Below, piece by piece: positions 1-7,462 of a stretch of 64,000 nt of DNA; the stretch's first letter is position 1; each line of letters opens with the position of its first letter. The DNA is from Pseudanabaena sp. Lineage in GTDB: Bacteria > Cyanobacteriota > Cyanobacteriia > Pseudanabaenales > Pseudanabaenaceae. Made by a program: the position numbers and the translations under genes. The stretch lies in the NCBI GenBank assembly GCA_003249035.1, contig QBMK01000017.1:1-64000 (forward strand). The letters are read 5' to 3'. The notes under the pieces were generated by a model. It was not told the DNA's origin. It saw only the letters and a program-made list of their open reading frames with translations, and ran no database searches.

Positions 1-1905
1 TGTCAGATTGTCTTTGAATAGAATCAATCTGAGGAGTTTGAGCAATATTTAAGTCAGGCTCTCTTTGGATATTGCGATCGCCTTGCGAAACAGTATCTAA
101 ATCAGACGATTCAGAAAATCTTTGAATTTGTTGATTGCGATCACCTTGTGAAATATCACTAATATCCGAAGTGTCAGATTGTCTTTGGATAGAGTCAATC
201 CTAGGAGTTTGTGTAATATTTGAGTCAGGTTCTTGGATCGTGCGATCGCCTTGCGAAGCATTATCATCTAAATTAGGCAATTCAGAAAATCTTTGAATTT
301 GCTGATTGCGATCACCTTGTGAAATATCACTAATATCCGAAGTGTCAGATTGTCTTTGGATAGAGTCAATCCTAGGAGTTTGTGTAATATTTGAGTCAGG
401 TTCTTGGATCGTGCGATCGCCTTGCGAAGCATTATCATCTAAATTAGGCAATTCAGAAAATCTTTGAATTTGCTGATTGCGATCACCTTGTGAAATATCA
501 CTAATATCCGAAGTGTCAGATTGTCTTTGAATAGAATCAATCTGAGGGATTTGAGCAATATTTAAGTCAGGCTCTCTTTGGATCTTGCGATCGCCTTGCG
601 TAACAGTATCTAAATTAGGCAATTCAGAAAATCTTTGAACTTTTTCAATTGTTTGATCGCCTAGTGAAATATCACTAACAGTCGAAGTGTCAGATTGTCT
701 TTGAATCGTATCAATCTGAGGGGTTTGTGTGGCGTTTGCTTTAGACTCTTGGAGCGTGTGATCGCCTTGTGAAATATCACTACCCGAAGTGTCAGATTGT
801 CTTTGAATAGCATCAATCTGAGGGGTTTGCGTAGCGTTTGAGTCTGGCTCTTGGATCGTGCGATCGCCTTGCGAAACATTATCTAAATTAGGCAATTCAG
901 AAAATCTTTGAATTTGTTGATTGCGATCGCCTTGTGAAATATCACTAACAGCCGAAATGTCAGATTGTCTTTGGATAGAGTCAATCCTAGGAGTTTGCGT
1001 AATATTTGATTCAGGCTCTTGGATCGTGCGATCGCCTTTTGAAGCAGTATCTAAATCAGACGATTCAGAAAATCTTTGAATTTTTTCAATTGTTTGATCG
1101 CCTTGCGAAATATCACTAACAGTCGAAGTATCAGATTGCTTTTGAATAGCGTCAATCTGAGGAGTGTGTGTGACGTTTGATTCAGGCTCTTGGATCGTAT
1201 GATCGCCTTGTGAAGCATTATCTAAAACAGGCGATTCAGAAAAGCTTTGAATTTGTTGATCGCCTTGCGAAACGTCACTAACAGTCGAAGTATCAGATTG
1301 CTTTTGAATAGCATCAATCTGAGGGGTTTGTGTGAGTTTTGATTCAGGCTCTTGGAGCGTATGATCGCCTTGCGAAATGTCACTAGCAGCTGAAGTGTCA
1401 GATTGACTTTGAATAGAATCAATCTGAGGGATTTGAGCAATATTTGAGTCAGGTTCTCTTTGGATATTGCGATCGCTTTGTGGAGCAGTATCTAAAACAG
1501 GTGATTCAGACAATCCTTGAAATTGTTGAATATTCTGATCACCTTGTGAAATATCACTAAAAGCCGAAATGTCAGATTGTCTTTGAATAGAATCAATCTG
1601 AGGAATTTGAGTAATATTTGATTCAGACTCTTGGATCGTGCGATCGCCTTGTGAAACATTATCTAAATTAGGCAATTCAGAAAATCTTTGAATTTGTTGA
1701 TTGCGATCGCCTTGTGAAATATTACTAGTCGAAGTGTCAGATTGTCTTTGAATCGTATCAATCTGAGTAGTTTGAGCAATATTTAAGTCAGCCTCTTGGA
1801 TCGTGCGATCACCTTGCGAAACAGTATCTAAAACAGGCGATTCAGACAATCTTTGAACTTGTTGAATATTTTGCTCGCCTTGAGAAATACTATCTGTAGA
1901 AGAAA
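1..1905 (-). repeat. 171-base in-frame tandem repeat array
   Basis: Units begin, read on the plus strand at the TGTCAGATT-like phrase, at 1, 172, 343, 514, 688, 790, 958, 1129, 1291, 1396, 1570 and 1735. Spacings are 171, 171, 171, 174, 102, 168, 171, 162, 105, 174 and 165, all multiples of three, so the frame is kept. Two units (102 and 105 bases) lack the half that encodes the QIQRFSE-type segment. The units at 172 and 343 are almost identical, which points to recent duplication or gene conversion. Many units contain GCGATCGC, which encodes the GDR of the protein repeat. Confidence 0.93.
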
Positions 1906-2359
1906 CATTAGGTTGTCTCTGTAATTCATTGACTTGAGAAGAAGGAGAGATGCTTAGAGATTGACTTTTAATTGATCTGTCGTTAGAAGCAGCACCTGAA
2001 GATAAAACACTTTGCTGTTTGCGTTGTAGATTGTTTTTAGGAGAGAGAGACTTAGTTTGAATATTGGATTGATTTGTTGCTTTTCCATCAACCGCAGATG
2101 GAGAAACAGGCGATAAAGGTTGATCGAAAAAAGGCGAATCATCAAAAGAATTATTAAGAGGTTCAAACCCATCATTAATTGCGACATTGTCGGTATTAAA
2201 TAAAGAGACTGCTCCTAAGGGATAGATAAATTTTGGTTGCAAAAATGGCTGTCCGAGAGATGTCGGCACAAGCAGAGGCGCATAATTGCCTAATGGAATA
2301 TCATCAGGCATATTTTCATCACTACTAGCATCAAAAGGGATTTTGGTATTTTCAGTCAT
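1..2359 (-). CDS. Large tandem-repeat protein of an injection-system locus (3' end off window)
   Basis: The frame opens with ATG at 2359 and runs to the window edge without a stop, so at least 786 codons are present and the C-terminus is missing. About 150 low-complexity N-terminal residues, rich in Ser, Asn, Pro and Gln, precede twelve tandem units of about 57 residues. Each full unit has two SQGDR turns and IQR or IQRQS phrases. I see no signal peptide, membrane segment or enzyme motif. The start lies three bases after the stop of the tail-tube gene, so co-transcription is very likely. IQR-rich low-complexity stretches are typical of DUF4157-type proteins in eCIS loci, but the HExxH of DUF4157 is not in the visible part. 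A role as cargo, tether or structural accessory is inference; function unknown. Confidence 0.8.
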   Translation of the reverse strand, partial: MTENTKIPFDASSDENMPDDIPLGNYAPLLVPTSLGQPFLQPKFIYPLGAVSLFNTDNVAINDGFEPLNNSFDDSPFFDQPLSPVSPSAVDGKATNQSNIQTKSLSPKNNLQRKQQSVLSSGAASNDRSIKSQSLSISPSSQVNELQRQPNVSSTDSISQGEQNIQQVQRLSESPVLDTVSQGDRTIQEADLNIAQTTQIDTIQRQSDTSTSNISQGDRNQQIQRFSELPNLDNVSQGDRTIQESESNITQIPQIDSIQRQSDISAFSDISQGDQNIQQFQGLSESPVLDTAPQSDRNIQREPDSNIAQIPQIDSIQSQSDTSAASDISQGDHTLQEPESKLTQTPQIDAIQKQSDTSTVSDVSQGDQQIQSFSESPVLDNASQGDHTIQEPESNVTHTPQIDAIQKQSDTSTVSDISQGDQTIEKIQRFSESSDLDTASKGDRTIQEPESNITQTPRIDSIQRQSDISAVSDISQGDRNQQIQRFSELPNLDNVSQGDRTIQEPDSNATQTPQIDAIQRQSDTSGSDISQGDHTLQESKANATQTPQIDTIQRQSDTSTVSDISLGDQTIEKVQRFSELPNLDTVTQGDRKIQREPDLNIAQIPQIDSIQRQSDTSDISDISQGDRNQQIQRFSELPNLDDNASQGDRTIQEPDSNITQTPRIDSIQRQSDTSDISDISQGDRNQQIQRFSELPNLDDNASQGDRTIQEPDSNITQTPRIDSIQRQSDTSDISDISQGDRNQQIQRFSESSDLDTVSQGDRNIQREPDLNIAQTPQIDSIQRQSD

Positions 2360-2362
2360 GGT

Positions 2363-2872
2363 CTAAGAACTTGGGAAAGAACCACTTGCGGAGTCTCTTG
2401 TAACCACAGTCGCGATTCCTTCGCCTTCAAAAGCCACAGTCAATCCTTCAAACGCGATCTTTAACTCTTCAATAGCAACGGAGTTTCCATCAGCCTGAAG
2501 CGACGGGGCGGACCAACCAACAGGAACTGCGCCAATCAATGTCCAACACTGCCTTGTGTCACCAGCTTGATTAAAAAGTAAAATTCGGATATTTCTTCTA
2601 CGGTTCGTTGTTGCGGTAAACCATTTCCAGAAACTTAAGTCATTAGTTACACCATGCTTAAGCGTTACTTCAGTAAATGAAGTCTGCTTAAGTAATATTC
2701 GCTTTTGATCGTTGACTCCTCCTTCAAAAAAATCATCTACATCAACCTTTGCACTTAATCCAGAACATTCCGTGAACCCTGCAACAATCGTTGCTGTTGG
2801 CAACATTTCTACATAAAAGTGATTAGTTGTAACGTATGATTCTGCTCTGGCAAACCTACTACTGTTAGTCAT
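2363..2872 (-). CDS. Phage-tail-like tube protein (gp19 / eCIS tube family)
   Basis: 169 residues, the usual size for inner-tube proteins of contractile injection systems. The N-terminal half shows the family pattern: an F-Y-V-E-M strand, FTECSGLSAKVDV (about residues 33-45), a FFEGGVND turn, and LKHGVTNDLSFWKWF (about 71-85), followed by a beta-rich C-terminal half with GWSAPSL and EELKIAFEGL. In related systems such proteins stack as hexameric rings to form the tube that the sheath drives out. The ATG overlaps the stop of the 58-codon gene upstream (ATGA), and the repeat protein follows after three bases, so the three form one operon. Sheath, baseplate, spike and ATPase genes are not in this window; they presumably lie beyond the left edge. 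Whether this is the main tube or the initiator tube subunit cannot be told here. Confidence 0.9.
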   Translation of the reverse strand: MTNSSRFARAESYVTTNHFYVEMLPTATIVAGFTECSGLSAKVDVDDFFEGGVNDQKRILLKQTSFTEVTLKHGVTNDLSFWKWFTATTNRRRNIRILLFNQAGDTRQCWTLIGAVPVGWSAPSLQADGNSVAIEELKIAFEGLTVAFEGEGIATVVTRDSASGSFPSS

Positions 2873-3045
2873 AATCTCCCCTCATAATTTCTACCAACAC
2901 GTTCTTTTTGTTGCCGCAATTCATTGGTGAGCAACTCATAAACCCGATCGCTAAGTAATCTGATTTGCAAAGGCTCTTGTAAAACTTTGGCAGTAAACTT
3001 GGCAAGTTCTGCCCGTTCTTTTGGTTCGTCAGAATGTATTCCCAT
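2869..3045 (-). CDS. 58-residue small protein upstream of the tail-tube gene
   Basis: Starts at ATG 3045 and ends with TGA overlapping the tube-gene ATG by four bases, strong evidence for a translated, coupled gene despite its size. The peptide is highly charged and probably helical: an N-terminal HSDEPKERAEL stretch, a central LLSDRVYELLTNELRQQKER helix and a C-terminal RNYEGRL. I recall short proteins with a similar LSDRVYELL-type core next to tube genes in other eCIS loci, but cannot check this here. It may be an adaptor or chaperone of the tube. No signal peptide or membrane segment. It is the first gene of the visible operon. Confidence 0.75.
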   Translation of the reverse strand: MGIHSDEPKERAELAKFTAKVLQEPLQIRLLSDRVYELLTNELRQQKERVGRNYEGRL

Positions 3046-3196
3046 CAACGATTCGCCAATTATGTATAAACGTATTTCTAGTCTACATTATAAAGCGGTT
3101 TCCAGTATTAATCAATTACAAAGCAATCCATGCCAAAGACCAATCTAAATGGCTCGAAGCAGATATCATGGAGAAAGCAATGCAGAAATCGGCTAT

Positions 3197-3984
3197 GTGA
3201 ATATACTGAGGCAAAATTCAAATTTCAGCAACCAGAAAATGGTTAAAAGTTGAACAAGTATCAGTAAATGTTACGTATCAAAACTTGTATAACTATGCAA
3301 ACCGAAATGCCCAAGTAGGCGATCGCCTACAAACTGTCAGTGATGCAATTTCTACAGGAGCAAATAGTTAGGCAGTATTGAGTGGGGATACTGACATTGG
3401 ATCAATCTATGTGACAGAAAATACAACCATCCAAATCCGTTCTTTTAAGGTTGCTCCAGATAATGGGCGGATCACCAATTTGTTTGTACCTCATAGCAAA
3501 GCAAGATTACTGATTCGTAAATTTACTAATCGTGTTTCTCAGCTTAATATTCACCCCCCTGCTGAAATAAGCGGCATAAGGGGAACTGAGTATATTGAGA
3601 GTGTAAGACCTAACGGCAACATGATACTAACAACGCTGACAGGAAGCGTAGCGACTACTGCTCAAAATCAGACAAAAATTGGTCAACGGAGGATTTCAAA
3701 ATCTGACTGTTGTTGGAGAACCACCCTCAAATGCTGTGCCAATTATTAATGACACAAGCCTGAGATATGTAATCACTAAACAAGCATTAAATTTAGGACG
3801 TTATATTGTTTTATCAGGTTACACCAATCCTTTTAATACTGTTAAGGTGAATGGATTGGAACAATCTTTAGATCGCAGTGGAAACTTTTTCCTTCAATTG
3901 CCTGCAACTTCAAGTCTAAAAGTGAAAATATCAGTGGAAACTTCTTTCGGAAAAGCACAAATCTATGAGATTCCGATTCTCTGA
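3197..3984 (+). pseudogene. Decayed FecR-domain gene (first copy of a tandem pair)
   Basis: Colinear with the intact FecR gene immediately downstream, from the WVKVEEIRGTV region to the identical C-terminal YEIPIL. It is broken twice: an in-frame TAG at 3369-3371, where the intact copy has Ser (TGANSSAV), and one extra base near 3681 (ACAAAAATTGGTC against ACCGAAATAGTC). The N-terminal membrane anchor is missing or unrecognisable. Its end overlaps the next ATG by 20 bases, as does the next gene pair. Two fragments, from TTG 3378 and in the shifted frame after 3679, stay open but are unlikely to make a working protein. Confidence 0.85.
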
Positions 3985-4885
3985 GTTTATTTATCAACTA
4001 TTTTCTAAAAAACAGATAAATTTAGACGTAATATTTTTGACTTTTCTAGTTCTACTTGTAGATATTTCTGGGGTTGTATTTCTATCTCAAGATCATCAAA
4101 AGGTTGAGGCTCAAAAAAATATTAATGTTCGTACTGACCAATGGGTAAAAGTTGAAGAAATCAGAGGAACTGTTACATATCGTAATTATTATAACTATGA
4201 AAATCGCCCAGCAAAAGTAGGCGATCTTTTGCATATTACTAGTGATGAAATTTCAACAGGAGCCAACTCTTCGGCAGTTTTAAGTATAGATACAGCTGTA
4301 GGTTCAATCTTTGTTGCAGAGAATACAACTATCCAAATACGCTCTTTTCAGATTGCCGCAGATAATGGGCGAATTACCAATTTATTTGTGCCACGAGGTA
4401 TAGCAAGATTACAGATTCGTAAATTTACCCATAGAGGATCTGAGCTAAATATTCAAACTCCAGCGGGTATCAGTGGAGTGAGGGGGACGCAATACATTGC
4501 CAGCGTAAAACCTGATGGAAATATGTTGATTACAACAATAGAGGGCAGTGTGGCTACTACCGCTCAGAATCAGACCGAAATAGTCAATGGCGGCTTTCAG
4601 AACATCACAGTTGTTGGCGAACCACCTTCATCAGCTGTACCTTTTAATGATGATGCAAGTCTGACTTATTCAATTCATAGACAAGTATCAGGTTTCGAGC
4701 GATCTATAGTTTTGTTGGGTTTTACTAATCCTTTTAATACTGTTAAGGTAGATGAAATGGAACAATCTTTAGATAGCAGTGGAGAGTTTTCCCTACAATT
4801 TCCTCCAATTTCAAGCCTAACAGTTAAAGTAACAGTGGAAACTCCTACGGGAAAGATACAAGTCTATGAGATCCCCATTCTCTGA
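3965..4885 (+). CDS. FecR-domain membrane-anchored periplasmic protein
   Basis: 306 residues with one hydrophobic segment at about 20-41 (VIFLTFLVLLVDISGVVFL) and a large extracytoplasmic part. The FecR core is plain: VGDLLHITSDEISTGANS, a VLSIDTAVGSIFVAENTTI strand pair, then LNIQTPAGISGVRGTQYIAS at about 175-194. FecR domains in cyanobacteria commonly sit upstream of CHASE2 proteins, and this gene overlaps the CHASE2 gene by 20 bases, so the two are probably co-translated and may act together as sensor and transducer (inference). The first 15 or so residues resemble the start of the downstream CHASE2 protein because the duplicated DNA unit included the 5' end of that gene. Confidence 0.85.
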   Translation: MRFRFSEFIYQLFSKKQINLDVIFLTFLVLLVDISGVVFLSQDHQKVEAQKNINVRTDQWVKVEEIRGTVTYRNYYNYENRPAKVGDLLHITSDEISTGANSSAVLSIDTAVGSIFVAENTTIQIRSFQIAADNGRITNLFVPRGIARLQIRKFTHRGSELNIQTPAGISGVRGTQYIASVKPDGNMLITTIEGSVATTAQNQTEIVNGGFQNITVVGEPPSSAVPFNDDASLTYSIHRQVSGFERSIVLLGFTNPFNTVKVDEMEQSLDSSGEFSLQFPPISSLTVKVTVETPTGKIQVYEIPIL

Positions 4886-7394
4886 ATTTATTTTTCACTT
4901 ATTTCCTAAGTTGTTGAAGAATTTCAATGCCAAACGCTTGCGATCGCGACTAACGCATCTAATCTGGCGATCTTTGCCCACATTATTTGCCACAATTGCC
5001 ATGATTCCTATGGTTCACTTTGTGGTTTTACAACCAATTGATTTTTGGGCATACAACAGTTTTACAAGCTGGCGTGGTGATAGATCTTGGGATGATCGGA
5101 TTGTAATTGTTGCCATTGACGATGACAGTATCAGTAAACTTGGCAGATTTCCATGGTCACGCGACCTATACGTGCAACTTTTGCAAAAACTTGAACAAGC
5201 TCATGCCAGTGTAATTGGGTTTGACATTCTATGGTCTGAAGCTAGTCCCGCAGACCAGCAATTAGTAGCAGCAATTTCTCGAAATCAACGAGTAGTTCTA
5301 TCTATGGCTTGGGATAAGGCAGGACAGCCATTACAACCGATCGCTCCTGTTCGTAATGCAGGCGTAGCTGTCGGACATATTCTTAAACGTGAAGATGCAG
5401 ACGGAATTGTGCGCCAAATTGATTTGCAGATACAAGATATCCCCACTTTGGCTGTAGCAATATTACAGACCTATAAGCTGACCACCGCCACTACTCTATT
5501 GCCTGATTTAAGCCAGCCATTATCGATTAATTGGACAAAGTCAGTTAAGCTAATGCCACAAGTCTCATTTAGTGATGTCATTGATGGCAAAGTTCCTGAC
5601 ACAGTATTCCACAATAAAATTGTTTTGATCGGTGTGACTGCTTCAGGATTAGATCGCCTAGTAACTCCTTTTGATCGCAATCCTCCTGCCAGTGGAGTTC
5701 ATTTACATGCGACTGTTTTGCAAAATCTACTACAAAAAAGTTCGCTTGCAATTGTAAAGCCCATCTACATCTGGAGCTTTGCTCTATTGGGGAGTCTGTT
5801 TATCAGCTTGATTTTACCCAGACTGAATCTATGGACAGGGAGTATAAATGCAGTAGTTCTATCTGGACTATGGCTGATCATTGCTTGTACAGCTTTCAAT
5901 ATTAACTACTGGATCGAGATCGCAGTTCCAATTTTGATGTTTCTATTAACAGGTTTTGCGATCGCCTTACAAGAACGCTGGCAAATGCAAAGATCGCTGA
6001 AGATAGCCGATGCTCAAATTCTATACAAGTCTACCCATGACCATTTGACAGGATTATATAATCGCTCATTCATCGAGAACCGGTTACAAAATCTGCTTCG
6101 TCGCCAAGACGAACCTTCTCAAAACAGCGATCAATATAACCTCATAACCATTTTTTGGATTAATTTAGATCGATTTAAAAACATCAATGATACGTTTGGG
6201 CATCCGATTGGGAACCTATTCCTAATTGAAGTTGGTCAAAGACTGAGAGAATCAGTTCCTGACTCCACTTCAATTGCTCGATTTGGTGGAGCTGAGTTCG
6301 TATTATTAATAGAGAATGTGGCAACTGAGCAAGATGCGATCGCAGTCGCCGATCTCATCCAAACAAATCTACAGCGACCTTTTATAATTGAACGCAATGA
6401 GATTGCGATTACAGTTAATATTGGCATTAAGTTCCATCAAATTGATATTGTAAGCGATCCATATTCTTGTGATGTCAGTAAGCCCGAAGACATCTTAGGA
6501 GACGCCGACACAGCCATGTTTTATGCTAAAAAACTAGGCAACTCATGCAATAAGGTATTCGATATTTCCATGAGAGAAAGGGTTCTCAAACGATTGCAAC
6601 TCGAAAGAGATCTCCGAAAAGCCGTTGCTCTCTGCCAAGATCCTAACAATCAAGATCATCAAGAATTTCTGATTTACTATCAACCAATTCTCTCCCTTAG
6701 CGACATGCAGATTGTGGGATTAGAAGCATTAATTCGTTGGCAGCATCCTGAGCGCGGCTTAGTATCTCCAGTTCGGTTTATCCCTCTCGCAGAAGAGACA
6801 GGACTAATTATCCCGATCGGAGATTGGATCATGCGAAATGCTTGCTTACAGGTACAATCTTGGCATCAGCGCTTTGCAAAAGCTAAAGATATTACAGTTA
6901 GTGTCAATTTATCTCCAAAACAATTAGCACAGGATGATGTACTAGAAAAATGTCTTAGCATTCTCCAGCAAACAAAACTATCTCCTAAATATCTCAAAAT
7001 CGAATTAACTGAAAGCTCGATCATGGAAAATCCTGATTTTGCAATACGTATTCTTAATCAGATGCGACAAGCAGGAATTAAAATTTATATTGATGACTTT
7101 GGCACAGGTTATTCTTCGCTTGCATACTTGCATAAATTCCCCTTCGACGGATTGAAAATAGATCAATCTTTTGTCAATAATATTCATAAAAACTCAAATG
7201 GAGCAGAAATCCTTCAAGCGATTGTTTCTTTGGCACAAAGTGTCAAAGCCCACATTGTCGCAGAAGGTATTGAAAACTTAGCTCAGTTAAACCACTTGCA
7301 AGATTTGCTCAGTGAAGACGGCGATGGTCAAGGTTTTTTTCTATTTCGCCCTCTTGATGTTGCTGCGATCGAAGCAATATTTCAAACCACATAA
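4866..7394 (+). CDS. CHASE2-GGDEF-EAL membrane cyclic-di-GMP protein (degenerate GGDEF)
   Basis: 842 residues. Order: N-terminal transmembrane helix (about 35-58), extracytoplasmic CHASE2 sensor (about 60-295, with VAIDDDSISKLGRFPWSR), three transmembrane helices (about 300-365), GGDEF (about 390-540) and EAL (about 575-840). The GGDEF signature reads GGAEF at 474-478, so the acidic third residue is Ala and cyclase activity is doubtful. The EAL domain looks competent: E620-A-L, ELTES, the DDFGTGYSSL loop and AEGIE. The expected activity is hydrolysis of cyclic-di-GMP, possibly tuned by GTP binding to the GGDEF part (inference). The gene overlaps the FecR gene, so CHASE2 may sense the state of FecR or the periplasm. 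Confidence 0.92.
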   Translation: MRSPFSEFIFHLFPKLLKNFNAKRLRSRLTHLIWRSLPTLFATIAMIPMVHFVVLQPIDFWAYNSFTSWRGDRSWDDRIVIVAIDDDSISKLGRFPWSRDLYVQLLQKLEQAHASVIGFDILWSEASPADQQLVAAISRNQRVVLSMAWDKAGQPLQPIAPVRNAGVAVGHILKREDADGIVRQIDLQIQDIPTLAVAILQTYKLTTATTLLPDLSQPLSINWTKSVKLMPQVSFSDVIDGKVPDTVFHNKIVLIGVTASGLDRLVTPFDRNPPASGVHLHATVLQNLLQKSSLAIVKPIYIWSFALLGSLFISLILPRLNLWTGSINAVVLSGLWLIIACTAFNINYWIEIAVPILMFLLTGFAIALQERWQMQRSLKIADAQILYKSTHDHLTGLYNRSFIENRLQNLLRRQDEPSQNSDQYNLITIFWINLDRFKNINDTFGHPIGNLFLIEVGQRLRESVPDSTSIARFGGAEFVLLIENVATEQDAIAVADLIQTNLQRPFIIERNEIAITVNIGIKFHQIDIVSDPYSCDVSKPEDILGDADTAMFYAKKLGNSCNKVFDISMRERVLKRLQLERDLRKAVALCQDPNNQDHQEFLIYYQPILSLSDMQIVGLEALIRWQHPERGLVSPVRFIPLAEETGLIIPIGDWIMRNACLQVQSWHQRFAKAKDITVSVNLSPKQLAQDDVLEKCLSILQQTKLSPKYLKIELTESSIMENPDFAIRILNQMRQAGIKIYIDDFGTGYSSLAYLHKFPFDGLKIDQSFVNNIHKNSNGAEILQAIVSLAQSVKAHIVAEGIENLAQLNHLQDLLSEDGDGQGFFLFRPLDVAAIEAIFQTT

Positions 7395-7408
7395 ACAACA
7401 AAACATTT

Positions 7409-7421
7409 TACTCCCTTCCCA
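7409..7421. repeat. Solo copy of a MITE terminal repeat
   Basis: TACTCCCTTCCCA, identical over 13 bases to the outer end of the nested palindrome at 52267-52362, and followed by AAACTAGAG where that element has AAAACTAGAC further in. It sits in the gap between the convergent CHASE2 and dnaB genes. No matching second end is seen nearby, so it looks like a one-ended remnant. Confidence 0.5.
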
Positions 7422-7462
7422 AACTAGAGTACAGATTGTTTAGAAAATACAGCTTGTTGTCT

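Noticed and set aside
661-1440. Open frames of 72 codons in the repeat array (other frames)
   Set aside because: Shadows of the long repeat frame: the same repeat gives several short open frames.
3121-3190. Short open frame before the FecR remnant (WLEADIMEKAMQKSAM)
   Set aside because: Too short and without start or neighbour support; it could be a gene tail but cannot be supported.
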